Source: Leucobacter coleopterorum (GTDB taxonomy: Bacteria > Actinomycetota > Actinomycetes > Actinomycetales > Microbacteriaceae). Taken from it: a stretch of 64,000 bases of DNA. Shown in pieces: positions 43,333 through 53,306 of this stretch. The notes beneath the pieces were generated by a model. That model searched no databases and had not been told where the DNA came from. It saw only the letters and a program-made list of their open reading frames with translations. The stretch covers positions 1,488,001-1,552,000 of the forward strand of contig NZ_CP049933.1 in the NCBI RefSeq assembly GCF_011382985.1, in the 5' to 3' direction. Positions within the stretch are counted from its first letter, which is position 1. Each line of letters begins with the position of its first letter. The position numbers and the translations under genes were made by a program.

Positions 43333-43893
43333 TCATAGTGCATTTTTGCTCGCATTTTTTCCAAGTGCGTTTTGGTGGTTCGCTGTGTACTCGAGATATA
43401 CCTCAGCATTGCGCCGAACGGACTCGCGATCCTCATTGCTTAATGTGCTGACGACTCGGCCGGGAATACCGGCTACGAGCGAGTGGGGTGGGATCACGGC
43501 TCCCTGCGGTACCAGTGCTCCAGCGGCAATGAGGGATCCTGATCCAACGATCGCACCGCTGAGCACGGTCGCGTTCATGCCTATCAGGCAGCCGTCTTCA
43601 ACCGTTGCGCCATGCACGACCGCGTTGTGTCCGATCGAAACATCGTCGCCAATGATCGCGGGGTGCCCGCGATGGGTGTGGATCACTACACCGTCTTGCA
43701 CGTTGCTGTTGGAGCCGATTGTGACGCTGTCGGAGTCACCGCGCACGACCGCGTTGTACCAGACGCTGCTGCCACCTCCCAGCGTCACGTTGCCGACCAC
43801 AACAGAACCTGGTGCGAGCCACGCGCTTTTGTGAATCTCGGGCGTGCCGTAGGGGTCGACGCCGAAGATTTGGGGCGGATTCATTTCACTCAT
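43333..43893 (-). CDS. Gamma-class carbonic anhydrase family protein
   Basis: Left-handed beta-helix (hexapeptide repeat) protein of 186 residues, in the YrdA/PaaY/gamma carbonic anhydrase group. The repeats run from about residue 25 to 145 (APGSVVVGNVTLGGGSSVWYNAVVRGD...). Zinc-ligand histidines typical of the family lie in VVIHTHRGHPAIIGDDVSIGHNAVVHG. Many relatives bind metal without proven carbonic anhydrase activity, so the reaction is uncertain. It stands between tRNA genes with a terminator between it and tRNA-Asn upstream. Confidence 0.88.
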   Translation of the reverse strand: MSEMNPPQIFGVDPYGTPEIHKSAWLAPGSVVVGNVTLGGGSSVWYNAVVRGDSDSVTIGSNSNVQDGVVIHTHRGHPAIIGDDVSIGHNAVVHGATVEDGCLIGMNATVLSGAIVGSGSLIAAGALVPQGAVIPPHSLVAGIPGRVVSTLSNEDRESVRRNAEVYLEYTANHQNALGKNASKNAL

Positions 43894-43929
43894 GCCAGGA
43901 TCTTACTTCCCCGGCTGGGTGCGTAAATC

Positions 43930-43964
43930 AAAACAGCCCCCACCGTGAAGGTGAGGGCTGTTTT
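43930..43964. terminator. Bidirectional intrinsic terminator
   Basis: AAAACAGCCC...CACC pairs with GGTG...GGGCTGTTTT around a GTGA-type loop, with A and T runs on both sides. It most naturally ends the tRNA-Asn transcript coming from the right on the minus strand. Confidence 0.85.
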
Positions 43965-43972
43965 GTATTCTG

Positions 43973-44045
43973 CTCCCCCGGCTGGGCTCGAACCAGCGAC
44001 ATCCTGATTAACAGTCAAGCGCTCTGCCAACTGAGCTACAGGGGA
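43973..44045 (-). tRNA. tRNA-Asn (GTT)
   Basis: Acceptor TCCCCTG / CGGGGGA, D-arm TAGCTCAGTTGGCAGAGC, anticodon loop TGTTAAT (anticodon GTT), T-arm GGTTCGAGCCC. No encoded CCA. Confidence 0.95.
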
Positions 44046-44119
44046 TCATTTCGTTGCCGTGGCAACCTGACTATATTACCAAGCCAAGTTGTCTTTGCAA
44101 ATCCGGGCTCGCGTTTCGC

Positions 44120-44968
44120 TTACTCTTCGGCGATCTCGTCATAAGCGGTCGCCCGAAGTGCCTGTGCGAGTTTCTGCACGTAACCGTGATCCGCCTGCCG
44201 AAAGATGGCGTTGATGTCGCCGTGACCAACCAGGCGCCCCTGCTGCAGCACGAGCACGTCGCGTGCCAACGCCTCCAGCATCCCAATATCATGGCTGATG
44301 AGCACCAGTGTGGCGCTGGTGCGTTCGCGATACCAGCGCAGCAGTTCAACGATTTTCGGCCGATTATTCGCGTCGACGCCCAGGGTGGGCTCGTCTGCGA
44401 TGAGAACGGTAGGGTCAAGCATGAGCGAGCGCATGACCGCGACACGCTGTCGTTGCCCCTTGGAGAGTTCGTAAGGGTATTCCTGCAACTTGCTCAGGGG
44501 TAGGGCAATGATGTCCATCATCTCGGCGATGCGTTCGCCGAGAGCGTCACGATCAAAGTTTTTGCTGCGCTCAACAATCGGTTCAAACAGAATGTCGCCG
44601 ACGTTGAGCTCGGGAATGAGTGTTGCCCCTGCGTCTTGAGCGAGGTGTCCGACATAGGCCGTCAGGCGCGCTCGGGCGCGTCGGCTGAGTTTGGCCATTG
44701 GTACGCCAAGCACGTTGGCGTCTCCCCCGGTGAATTTGATACGAGCAGACTTTTCGCCCGCATCGGACCCGCGGCCGGCAAGAAACTTCGCCAGGGTTGA
44801 CTTACCAGATCCACTCTCACCCAGAAGGGCGACGACATCGCCTTGAGGGATATCGAAGGAGACGCCCTCAACCGCCTGGAACTCGCGGCCGCCTGCGTGG
44901 GCTGGATACGACAGGGAAAGATCTGAGACTCGTATGGTCGGGTCGGCATTAAGCCGCGGATGTACCAT
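44120..44968 (-). CDS. ABC transporter ATP-binding protein (oligopeptide/nickel type), orphan
   Basis: ATPase of the DppF/OppF-like group, 282 residues: Walker A GESGSGKST, Q-loop region YVGHLAQDAGATLIPELNV, signature LSKGQRQR, Walker B VLIADEPTLGVD, and H-loop ISHD. The signature LSKGQ in place of LSGGQ is mildly unusual. I start at ATG 44968 (MVHPRLNADP) behind AAGGAA; the frame is open further upstream without a ribosome site. No permease or binding protein gene is adjacent, so its membrane partner must be elsewhere. Substrate unknown. Confidence 0.85.
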   Translation of the reverse strand: MVHPRLNADPTIRVSDLSLSYPAHAGGREFQAVEGVSFDIPQGDVVALLGESGSGKSTLAKFLAGRGSDAGEKSARIKFTGGDANVLGVPMAKLSRRARARLTAYVGHLAQDAGATLIPELNVGDILFEPIVERSKNFDRDALGERIAEMMDIIALPLSKLQEYPYELSKGQRQRVAVMRSLMLDPTVLIADEPTLGVDANNRPKIVELLRWYRERTSATLVLISHDIGMLEALARDVLVLQQGRLVGHGDINAIFRQADHGYVQKLAQALRATAYDEIAEE

Positions 44969-45050
44969 GGTCTGTTCCTTCAATGAATGCGGGGTGGGTA
45001 TGTTAATGAAAACTAACCTGACCAGCCTAGGGCATTGTCTGGTACACCGA

Positions 45051-47011
45051 TCACTCGTCGCGAAGCCCACGTCTTGCCGCTTCAAGCGCCACAAGTTGTT
45101 CTTGAATACGACGGGATCCAGGATCGCTCGAATCACCGATTCTCTGCATTCGTGAGAGCAGTTCTCCCTTAAGCGAAAGAAGATCCCGATCTAGAAGCGA
45201 CACAACAACCTCGCGTGCGTAGACCTTCAGTTGATCGGGTCTGCGCTCGGGCATGGGTGCCATCGCCAGTTCACGGACGAGATCTTGATGGCTCGGTGGG
45301 GTCGCCGCCAGTACAGCCTCAAGCCACCCGGTCGTGCCGAGTTGCGGTAGGGCTGCCGCCAGCGCGTCGCGCACCACTTTCAGGTTTGGCTCCATGACCT
45401 GTGCGGTGACCGCTTGCGCGAGCAGATCCGCGCCCACGGCTTCGCCCTGTTGCAGCATCGACATCAGCGCGTCACGCTCAAGCCAGGTTGTTGGGGTGGA
45501 CCTCAGGGTTGAAAGAGAGGCTCTTGGCATTTGCGGCTGAGCCTGCGACTGGAAATCGGGGTCGAACTGCTCGTTCGGTGGGCCCTGGGTGTCTGTGCCT
45601 TGGTTGTACCGCCGCCGGTCAGCCTGACGGTTGTGCTGTTGGGATCGCTGCTGGCCCTGCTGCTGGAGGGTTGTTCGGCCAGGTGCACGTTCGGACTGCT
45701 GCGCAGCCTGGCGAACTGCCTGTTGAACCTCGGACAGTTCACCACCCAGCATTTTAGTGAGCTCTCTTGTGTAGCCGGGCCGCATTGAGGGGTCCTTGAT
45801 CTCGGCAATGATTGGTGCGGCCTCACGAAGGGCAGACACGCGCCCCTCGACACTATTGAGATCAAAACGGCTCACGGCACGCTTGAGCGCAAACTCAAAG
45901 AGTGGAACCTTACGTGTGAAGAGTTCTCGGACCGCCTCGTCGCCCCTGTGGAGACGCAGGTCGCAGGGATCAAACCCCTCGGGTGCCACCGCGACATAGG
46001 TTTGTGCCGTGAAGCGTTTTTCTTCACTGAACGCCCGCAGTGCGGCTTTCTGCCCGGCCTCATCGGGGTCAAAGGTGAAGACGACCTCGGATGCACTGTC
46101 GTCGCCCATAATTCTTCGCAGCACCGAAATGTGGTCTTTGCCAAACGCGGTGCCACAGGTTGCGATCGCAGATTCCACCCCAGCTAAATGGCACGCCATC
46201 ACGTCGGTGTAGCCCTCAACTACCACGGCCTGATGGCCACGCGAAATCGTTTTCTTTGCGAGGTCAAGTCCGTAGAGCACCTGCGACTTGTGGTAAACCG
46301 GGGTCTCGGGCGTGTTCAGGTATTTGGGACCTTTGTCGTCTTCATAGAGGTGGCGCGCACCAAAACCGAGCGTCTGCCCGCTGGTATCGCGGATTGGCCA
46401 TACCACTCTGCCGCGAAAACGGTCGTAGACGCCACGTTGCCCCTCGGAAACAAGGCCGGATTGCACAAGTTCTGCCGGGGTATAACCCTTTGCCCGGAGG
46501 TGTTTTGTGAGTGCGTCCCAACCTCGAGGCGCGTACCCAACGCCAAACTGGCCCCAGGCGGCTTCGTTGAATCCCCTATCGCTCAAGAACTGACGACCGG
46601 TTGCGGCCTCTTTGCTGCCCAGCTGCTCAGTGTAAAACTTGGCGGCGGCGGCATTCGCTGCGAGCAAGCGGGCCCGGTTAGGGCCTTCTTCTCGTGCGAA
46701 TCCGCCCTCTTCGTAGGTGAGCGGGTAGTGGATCCGTGCCGCGAGCCGCTCGACCGACTCTGCAAAGGTGAGGTGATCCATGCGCTGCAAGAAGGTGAAC
46801 GCATCGCCAGATTCTCCGCAGCCGAAGCAGTGGTAATAGCCGAGCGCTGGGCGCACATGAAAGCTGGGACTGCGCTCGTCGTGAAAGGGCAGAGCCCCTT
46901 CATTGAGTCGATGCCCGCGTTCTTGAGCATCACGTAGTCACTGACAAGATCGGCCAGATTGGTGCGACGTTTCACCTCTTCGACGTCACTCGCCTTAATC
47001 CGACCTGCCAT
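45051..47011 (-). CDS. dnaG: DNA primase (one frameshift)
   Basis: Makes RNA primers for DNA replication. About 653 residues: N-terminal zinc-binding domain (CPFHDERSPSFHV...YYHCFGCGESGD), TOPRIM catalytic core (VVVEGYTDVMACHLAGV, FTFDPDEAGQKAALRAF), a Gln-rich linker (about 410-470) and the C-terminal helicase-interaction domain. The frame breaks after CPF near 46883; one added C gives CPFHDERSPSF, which is the expected zinc-finger sequence. Start taken as ATG 47011 (MAGRIKASDVEEVKRRTNL); ribosome site weak. In related genomes dgt usually lies directly upstream; here a protease gene intervenes. Confidence 0.94.
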
Positions 47012-47083
47012 AAGCATTGAGTCTAGCTAATGGTGGCCCCGTAATCTTCCCAGCTATACGTGACGCCAATTTGAATGGCAGAA

Positions 47084-47100
47084 GTGCGACTGAGTCGCAC
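47084..47100. promoter_or_regulatory. 17-bp palindrome upstream of the metalloprotease gene
   Basis: GTGCGACTGAGTCGCAC is a perfect inverted repeat (8-bp arms, one central base). It lies between the divergent dnaG and metalloprotease genes, 34 bases before the candidate -35 box of the latter. It could be an operator or a short hairpin. Confidence 0.4.
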
Positions 47101-47133
47101 AGCATATTGATTTTGGATTCACGGTTCAAGGGG

Positions 47134-47162
47134 TTGTCTGAGCGATTTCAAAGTCGTAGGTT
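47134..47162 (+). promoter_or_regulatory. Candidate promoter of the metalloprotease gene
   Basis: TTGTCT (47134-47139) and TAGGTT (47157-47162) are spaced by exactly 17 bases, giving a start of transcription near 47169 and a leader of about 50 bases before the GGAGGGTG ribosome site and the ATG at 47221. Both boxes are partial matches. Confidence 0.4.
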
Positions 47163-47220
47163 ACTCCCAAGTTCACCCGCAGGGGGGTGCGACGGTTCAT
47201 CCACGGGGAGGGTGACCAAT

Positions 47221-49211
47221 ATGGGTTCACGCAGCTTATTAGGAAGCATTTGTGCCTTAGCTTTGGCGGGGGGTGCACTGGTGCTTCCGTCAGGCGCAGC
47301 GGCCAATGCAGAGTCAGCAGCAGGTGTTTGGTTTGTCGACGATGCTGCTCCCCCGACAGAAATGCAACAGCAATCTCAGGCGGTCCCACCTTCGGGCTCG
47401 TCAAAAGCACCCAGTGTGGCACCAGACGCGCTCCCGCCCTCTGACGTGAGCCAATCAAGGGTGTCGCCACTCGACGCAGACGCAGCCCTAGGTCAGCTGG
47501 TATCCCCAGACGTGCTCGCGCAGGATCCAGGTGATGAACGAGTTGTCGTTCCCTCGGCGAGCAACTTTGCCCTGCAGCTCTTTGACGGCCGTCAGATGCA
47601 GGTGACGGTACAAGAGGTGGCTCTCACGAAATCAGTTGGCGCATCAACTCAGTCCCCGACGTTGAGGTGCTCGGGCAAGCGATCACCCCTGAGGGTGGCA
47701 CGGGATCGGTGACACTCTCGTTTGTGCCTGGGGTGACGGGATATGAACTGTTTGGTGGTGTACAAGAGACGTCGAATCCATCGGTGATTATCAAACCAGA
47801 CGAGGGCAAAGACAATACCTACAGCATTGAAGAGACGAATCTCGCTTACGAGCCCACGCAGAATATGACGGAGCCCGAAGGAGAAGCTCCAACTCAGGAA
47901 GACATCAGCGCTGCCGAGGAACTGGGAGCTGCAGAACCCGATACAACTACGGAGGCTGCCACGAGCGCCGCACAGGGACTCGCCACTATCGATGTTCTGG
48001 TTGGTTTCGCCAACAACTTTGAGAGTGTGGGGGCAGTGGAGAGTTATATCGCCAGCCAAATCGCATTCATGAATCAGGCGCTCTTGAACTCGGGCGTGAC
48101 ACTGCGTGTGCGGGTCATGAAAATTATTTACGTCAACTACACACAGAGCTGGAGCAATATCGTGACTGACATCGATAACCTCAGGAGTGGCGCGGGTGAC
48201 CTGTGGCGGCTTAAAGCTGAGCGCGATGCGATCGGTGCGGATCTCGTGACCATGATTGTGCCAAACGCGACAAATGCCTGTGGTGTGGCTGGGCGACCAA
48301 CTTCCGTGTACGGTGCTCGTGAGGGTGGGGCCTACAGCGTCACGGCAACCGCGCCCTACTGCTATCGCAAGTTTACGCTCGCGCACGAACTCGGACACAG
48401 CCTGGGTCTGTCGCACAACCCCGAGGTTCCCGCCGCTGCACCGCCGATTTTTCCTTATAGCCACGGCAGCTCCACACCTGGGGTGGCCCGAGACATTATG
48501 GGATACGAGTGCTGGAGTGGTGGGGTCGACACCTGCCCAGTTCGATTGCAGTACTCAAACCCCTGGATCAATTACTTGGGAACGGGAGTTGCATCAGGAG
48601 AACCCGTGTATAGGCATGGGGCACGAGCTCTCAACGAGATGGCGGCCACGATAGCGAACTACCGTCAGCGAGTGCGGGCTTGGGATGTGCCGACTTCGCA
48701 TAAGTTCTTCAAAGAGATCAACTGGATGATTGGCAAGAGGTACTCCAACGGGTTCTCGGACGGAACCTACCGACCCAACGACTCAGTCTCGCGCGAGGCA
48801 ATGGCAGCCTTTCTCTATAGGTACGCGGGTAGCCCCTCGTACCGCCCACCCGCACGTTCTCCGTTTACTGACGTACCAAGAGGCCACAAGTTCTATAAGC
48901 AGATTACCTGGCTAAGTTCGACCGGCATCACGACCGGCTACAAAGACGGTACCTTTAAACCTGGCTATTCGATCTCGCGACAAGCAATGGCGGCGTTCTT
49001 CTACCGGTTTGCCGGCTCACCAAAGTACACGGCACCGACCAAGGCCCGCTTCAAAGATGTGAGGCGATCCGCTCAGTTCTATAAAGAGGTCAGCTGGCTC
49101 GCCTCGACGGGCATCACAACGGGGTACGGGGGTGGAATCTTCCGCCCGAATGAGCCCGTCACCCGCGGTGCAATGGCGGCTTTCATTTATCGCTACGATC
49201 GCAAATTCTAA
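47221..49211 (+). CDS. Secreted zinc metalloprotease with three SLH-like repeats (one frameshift)
   Basis: Predicted exported protein of about 663 residues. Signal peptide (MGSRSLLGSICALALAGG...AAANA), a Pro/Ser-rich proregion, then a metzincin domain: the zinc motif HELGHSLGLSH (48384-48416) and a later Met-turn methionine in RDIMGYE (48498). Three tandem repeats of 62 residues follow (starting near 48687, 48873 and 49059; each with FYK.I.WL, a GY.DGTFKP-like turn and R.AMAAF.YR), resembling S-layer homology domains that bind cell-wall polymers. The frame breaks once between about 47636 and 47657; one added base joins it. ATG 47221 follows GGAGGGTG. It sits alone on the plus strand between dnaG and dgt. 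Target protein unknown. Confidence 0.83.
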
Positions 49212-49222
49212 AGAACGAAGAT

Positions 49223-50488
49223 TTAGACCAGAGGGACGTCGCACAGACGCTTGTGCCAGGCGATCGCTGATTGATCGGTAAGAGAGGCAACCTGATCGAC
49301 CACCGCGCGCTTGGCATCGGCGTCGTTGCGGGCGGCTCGATAATCATCGGCGAAAGCGGGCTCTAGTTCGCTGCCGTCCGATTCCCACAGTACCTCGAGC
49401 AGCTCAAGCAGTAGGTCTCGTTGGCGGCGATAGGTGGGCTGGCGGCGACCGCTCGCCATAACAAACGCTGCAACGATGCCCTTGAGCACGGCAATTTCGG
49501 CACGCACCTCGCGCGGCACCACGATGCTCGCTCCGTACCGGGTGAGAGGGGACCCATCCGCGGCTTCGAGTGTGTCGTGAATTGCGGCGCGCGCAAATCG
49601 CCCGATCATGTCGCTCGTAAAATTCTTGAGTTGCGCCTGGTGTCGCCTGGTGCCGTCCCAGCGGATTAGCCAGTTCGAAGACTCCGCGATGCGATCGTAG
49701 CCGGCACCGAGCTCATCGGTGGTGAATGATCCGCCGGCCCACTCTGCAACCGCATCGATGAGCGAGCTGTGACCGGAGCGGGAAGTGAGAATTTCAGGAT
49801 CGATGAACTCGCTGACAACCGCGTCTTCAAAATCATGCACCGAGTACGCAATATCGTCCGCCAGATCCATAGCCTGGGCCTCGGCGCACTTCACACGAGC
49901 CGGGGCTCCCGCACGCAACCAGCGAAACACCGGTTCGTCGTCGGTAAAGAACCCAAATTTGCCGCTGCCCGCGGGAGCCTCGGAGAGGCTCCACGGATAC
50001 TTGCAGCTGGCGTCGAGTGTGGCTCGAGTGAGATTTAGCCCAATGCTGGTGCCATCGGGAGCAAAGCGCTTTGGCTCCAGTCGGGTCAGCAGCCGCAGCG
50101 TTTGGGCGTTGCCCTCAAAACCGCCTGCATCGGCTGCCCACTCGTTGAGCGCTCTCTCACCGTTATGGCCGAAGGGAGGGTGGCCAAGATCGTGCGCGAG
50201 GCACGCAGTGTCCACAACGTCTTGAGCGAGACCCAGCGACACGGCTAGCTCGCGGCCAATCTGTGCGACCTCAAGCGAGTGAGTCAGCCGGTTGCGCGCG
50301 AAGTCGATACCTGCGGTGGGGCTCAGCACCTGCGTTTTAGCGGCGAGCCTGCGCCAGCCGCTTGAATGGAGCACGCGAGCGCGATCCCGCGCGAAGTCAC
50401 TGCGGGTGCTGCTGTGCTGCTCCGGCACGACTCGTTCGGCGTCTTCGACGTCGTAGCCCACGGGCAACTGCGTTGCAGCCGTCAACAT
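49223..50488 (-). CDS. dgt: Deoxyguanosinetriphosphate triphosphohydrolase-like protein
   Basis: HD-domain nucleotidase of 421 residues, cleaving triphosphate from dGTP or other dNTPs. HD residues are visible: GWRRLAAKTQV, RLTHSLEVAQIGREL, CLAHDLGHPPFGHNGE, and AMDLADDIAYSVHDFEDA. Annotated members of this actinobacterial group vary in which dNTP they prefer. ATG 50488 lies one base after the dusB stop (TGA G ATG), with GGTGG upstream, so translation is coupled. Convergent with the metalloprotease gene, 11 bases between stops. Confidence 0.93.
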   Translation of the reverse strand: MLTAATQLPVGYDVEDAERVVPEQHSSTRSDFARDRARVLHSSGWRRLAAKTQVLSPTAGIDFARNRLTHSLEVAQIGRELAVSLGLAQDVVDTACLAHDLGHPPFGHNGERALNEWAADAGGFEGNAQTLRLLTRLEPKRFAPDGTSIGLNLTRATLDASCKYPWSLSEAPAGSGKFGFFTDDEPVFRWLRAGAPARVKCAEAQAMDLADDIAYSVHDFEDAVVSEFIDPEILTSRSGHSSLIDAVAEWAGGSFTTDELGAGYDRIAESSNWLIRWDGTRRHQAQLKNFTSDMIGRFARAAIHDTLEAADGSPLTRYGASIVVPREVRAEIAVLKGIVAAFVMASGRRQPTYRRQRDLLLELLEVLWESDGSELEPAFADDYRAARNDADAKRAVVDQVASLTDQSAIAWHKRLCDVPLV

Positions 50489-50489
50489 C

Positions 50490-51677
50490 TCAACCACCGG
50501 AATCGTCTCGCTCCGCCTCTGCCAGCTCAGAGAAATCGATGCTGTCGCTGGTGCGGCTCTCGAGCCAGCCCTGCGGCAGGATTGGGCGCTTTGGGCTGCC
50601 AGCGCGGCCGCGCGGACCCTCTGCGCCCTCGCCCGGGTAGGGCATCGAGCCGTCCATCGTGCCGAAAATCTCGTCCATGTGTTCGATCGATTCGACCGTG
50701 GCGAGCGCGCGCCTCGTGTCGCCACCAACCCCGTAGCCCTTGTAGTACCAGGCGACGTGCTTGCGAATATCACGGCAGGCATGGCCCTCGTCGCCGTCGA
50801 AAAATTCAACAAGCAGCTCCGTGTGGCGGCGCATCGCTTGCATGACAAAGCCGAGCGGGGGTTTTGCGATCGCGGCTTCGGCCTCATCCCAGGTGATGTC
50901 CCCGCGCTCGGCGCGGAAGGCCGAGGCGAGGTCGCCGAACAGCCAGGGGCGGCCCAGGCAGCCGCGGCCGACAACCACACCGTCGCAGCCGGTCTCGCGC
51001 ACCATGCGGATCGCGTCTTCAGCCGACCAGATATCGCCATTGCCGAGAATTGGCACGCTGGTGATCGTTTCCTTGAGGGTCGCTATTGAATCCCAGTCGG
51101 CCTGGCCCGAGTAAAATTCGTTGGCGGTGCGCCCGTGAAGCGCGATAGCTGCAACACCCGCATCCTCTGCGGCTTTGGCCGAGTCTAGGTAGGTGAGGTG
51201 ATCCGCGTCGATGCCCTTGCGCATCTTGATCGTGAGTGGAATTTCACCCGCAGCCCTCACCGCACCCTCAACGATCGCGCGGAACAGGTCGCTCTTCCAG
51301 GGCAGCGCCGATCCGCCACCCTTTCGAGTCACCTTAGGAACAGGACAGCCGAAATTGAGGTCGATGTGGTCGGCGAGATCTTGATCAACAAGAAACTTGA
51401 CGGCCTCGGAAACCGTTTTCGGGTCAACGCCATAGAGTTGGATGGAGCGGGGTGTTTCGCTCTCGTGGTGCTTGATTAGTCGGAGGGATCCCGGTGTGCG
51501 CTCGACGAGGGCGCGGCTTGTAATCATCTCTGAGACGTAAAGTCCCGCACCGTACTCGCGGCACAGTCGACGGAACGCTGTGTTCGTGATTCCAGCCATG
51601 GGGGCCAACACAACGGGCACGTCGAGGGTGAGCGGCCCGATGTTGAGGCGGTCGCCTGTGAGAGTTTGCGAGTTCAT
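50490..51677 (-). CDS. dusB: tRNA-dihydrouridine synthase (DusB type)
   Basis: FMN enzyme reducing uridines in the tRNA D-loop. About 395 residues: LAPMAGITNTAFRRLCREYGAGLYVSEMI, the catalytic cysteine in NFGCPVPKVTRKGGGSAL, HGRTANEFYSG, and the flavin-binding GNGDIWSAEDA and GVVVGRGCLGRPWLF. A C-terminal extension of about 60 residues (EGAEGPRGRAGSPKRPILP...) is typical of actinobacterial members. Start at ATG 51677 (MNSQTLTGDRLNIGPL); ribosome site weak. Lies between uppS and dgt in one run. Confidence 0.94.
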   Translation of the reverse strand: MNSQTLTGDRLNIGPLTLDVPVVLAPMAGITNTAFRRLCREYGAGLYVSEMITSRALVERTPGSLRLIKHHESETPRSIQLYGVDPKTVSEAVKFLVDQDLADHIDLNFGCPVPKVTRKGGGSALPWKSDLFRAIVEGAVRAAGEIPLTIKMRKGIDADHLTYLDSAKAAEDAGVAAIALHGRTANEFYSGQADWDSIATLKETITSVPILGNGDIWSAEDAIRMVRETGCDGVVVGRGCLGRPWLFGDLASAFRAERGDITWDEAEAAIAKPPLGFVMQAMRRHTELLVEFFDGDEGHACRDIRKHVAWYYKGYGVGGDTRRALATVESIEHMDEIFGTMDGSMPYPGEGAEGPRGRAGSPKRPILPQGWLESRTSDSIDFSELAEAERDDSGG

Positions 51678-51732
51678 ATCCGGTCTATTGTCGCAGATGA
51701 ATCCCCAGGCTCCTCTGCGCGCGCCGGGCGGC

Positions 51733-52521
51733 TCAGGATCCGGTGCCGGGCAGGTCAACTGCTCCACCGAAGCGGCGGTCACGATCCTGATAGATCTGGA
51801 TCGCACGCCACAGCTCGGTTCGGCCGAAATCGGGCCAGAGGGTGTCGAGAAACACCATTTCTGCGTAGGCGGACTGCCACAGCATGAAATTGCTGGTGCG
51901 TTGCTCGCCCGAGCTGCGCAAGAAAAGATCAACATCGGGAAGTTCGGGCACGTACAGATGGCGTTCGATCGTGCGCTCGCTGATGCCGCTGGGCGAGAGC
52001 CTGCCGATCCGTACTTCTTCCGCGATCTTGCGCACGGCGTCAGTGATCTCGTTGCGCCCACCGTAGTTAACACACATGGTGAGTGTGAGGCCGGTGTTGC
52101 CCGCGGTCACGCGCTCAGAGGTCTGAAGCTCATTGATGACCGAACCCCACAGACGTGGCCGGCGACCGGCCCAGCGCATGCGCACGTTCCAAGCGTCAAG
52201 CTGTTCACGTCGACGGCGCAGTACATCGCGGTTAAACCCCATGAGGAAGCGCACCTCATCGGGCGATCGCCGCCAGTTCTCGGTGGAGAACGCGTAGACG
52301 CTGAGGTGTGTGACCCCCGCCTGGATCGCGCCAGCTACGACATCGAGCAGAGCCTGCTCCCCCATGCGGTGTCCCTCGACACGAGAGAGGCCACGACGGT
52401 TTGCCCACCGTCCATTCCCGTCCATCACGATGGCAACATGGCCGGGGACAGCAGAGACAAATCGGGGTGGTTGCTCTCCGGTCCAATCGACGGGCACCAG
52501 AGAGGTGGGAGCAGTGCGCAT
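51733..52521 (-). CDS. uppS: Isoprenyl transferase (cis-prenyl diphosphate synthase)
   Basis: Condenses isopentenyl units to the polyprenyl phosphate carrier for cell-wall synthesis. 262 residues with the catalytic aspartate in [41 protein letters not shown], and the C-terminal [24 protein letters not shown]. The chain length of the product cannot be told by eye. Part of recO-uppS-dusB-dgt. Confidence 0.95.
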   Translation of the reverse strand: MRTAPTSLVPVDWTGEQPPRFVSAVPGHVAIVMDGNGRWANRRGLSRVEGHRMGEQALLDVVAGAIQAGVTHLSVYAFSTENWRRSPDEVRFLMGFNRDVLRRRREQLDAWNVRMRWAGRRPRLWGSVINELQTSERVTAGNTGLTLTMCVNYGGRNEITDAVRKIAEEVRIGRLSPSGISERTIERHLYVPELPDVDLFLRSSGEQRTSNFMLWQSAYAEMVFLDTLWPDFGRTELWRAIQIYQDRDRRFGGAVDLPGTGS

Positions 52522-52550
52522 GCGTGCAAGTTTATGCCCGCGCGCCTGGC

Positions 52551-53288
52551 TTAGGCCCGAGGTGAGCTGCTGTGCCGCGAGCTAAACGAACGAAGTCCGC
52601 GTTCGAGGTGCCACTGTGTGTGCGCGGCGGCAATCCCCGCGGCCTGGCCGCGTTCTCTTTCGGTCGAGTCACTCGCGGTCTCCCAGTCCCCCGCCAGCAG
52701 GGCTGCGAGCAATCGAATGCTGCCGGGATCGAGTCTCGGCGATCCTGCCTGGCGACAGTTTTCGCAGACAACCCCACCGAGCTGTACCGCGACTACGGTG
52801 TGTGGCCCGGGCGCGCCGCATCGCACACACGCGTCAAAACCGGGGGTCCATCCCGCGAGTCCCATCGCTCTGAGCAGAAACCCGTCACGCACAAGCTCAG
52901 CCGGAATGTTGGCGGCCGCGAGTGTGCGAAGTGCGCCAACAAGCAGCGCGTACTGCTCTCGCGATGGGCCACCCTCGGCGATGCGCTCGGCGGTCTCGAC
53001 GATCACACTGCCGGCGCGGTAGCGGTCGTAGTCGGCGCTGATGTTGGGGCCATAGGCTCCGAGGGTCGAGGCCTGCGTGATTGTGTCGAGCGTGCGGCCC
53101 TCGTAACACTGAATGTCGGCGACCATAAAGGGTTCAAGACGAGCACCGAACTTAGACGAGGTACGCCGCACACCCTTTGCGACCGCCCGAAGCAGTCCGC
53201 GACCACGAGTGAGCAGGGTGACGATGCGATCAGCTTCACCCAATTTATGGGTGCGGATCACAACGCCTTCTTCGCGGTAAAGAGGCAT
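52551..53288 (-). CDS. recO: DNA repair protein RecO
   Basis: Recombination mediator loading RecA with RecR/RecF. 245 residues: N-terminal OB-fold ([39 protein letters not shown]) and a C-terminal zinc-finger ([10 protein letters not shown]...CENCRQAG, four cysteines). ATG 53288 is the family-normal start; a GTG at 53306 would begin on the base after the ruvC stop and is possible. Follows ruvC directly on the same strand. Confidence 0.93.
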   Translation of the reverse strand: MPLYREEGVVIRTHKLGEADRIVTLLTRGRGLLRAVAKGVRRTSSKFGARLEPFMVADIQCYEGRTLDTITQASTLGAYGPNISADYDRYRAGSVIVETAERIAEGGPSREQYALLVGALRTLAAANIPAELVRDGFLLRAMGLAGWTPGFDACVRCGAPGPHTVVAVQLGGVVCENCRQAGSPRLDPGSIRLLAALLAGDWETASDSTERERGQAAGIAAAHTQWHLERGLRSFSSRHSSSPRA

Positions 53289-53306
53289 GAAGCCAGTATC
53301 TCGCAC

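Noticed and set aside
44990..45035. DtxR/IdeR-like iron box upstream of the orphan ABC ATPase
   Set aside because: CTAACCT and CCTAGG are present but the 19-bp dyad does not align with the consensus.
49223..51040. A 605-codon fusion of dgt with upstream sequence
   Set aside because: The first 180 codons are the wrong frame of dusB; the dgt start at 50488 with a coupled ribosome site explains the gene.
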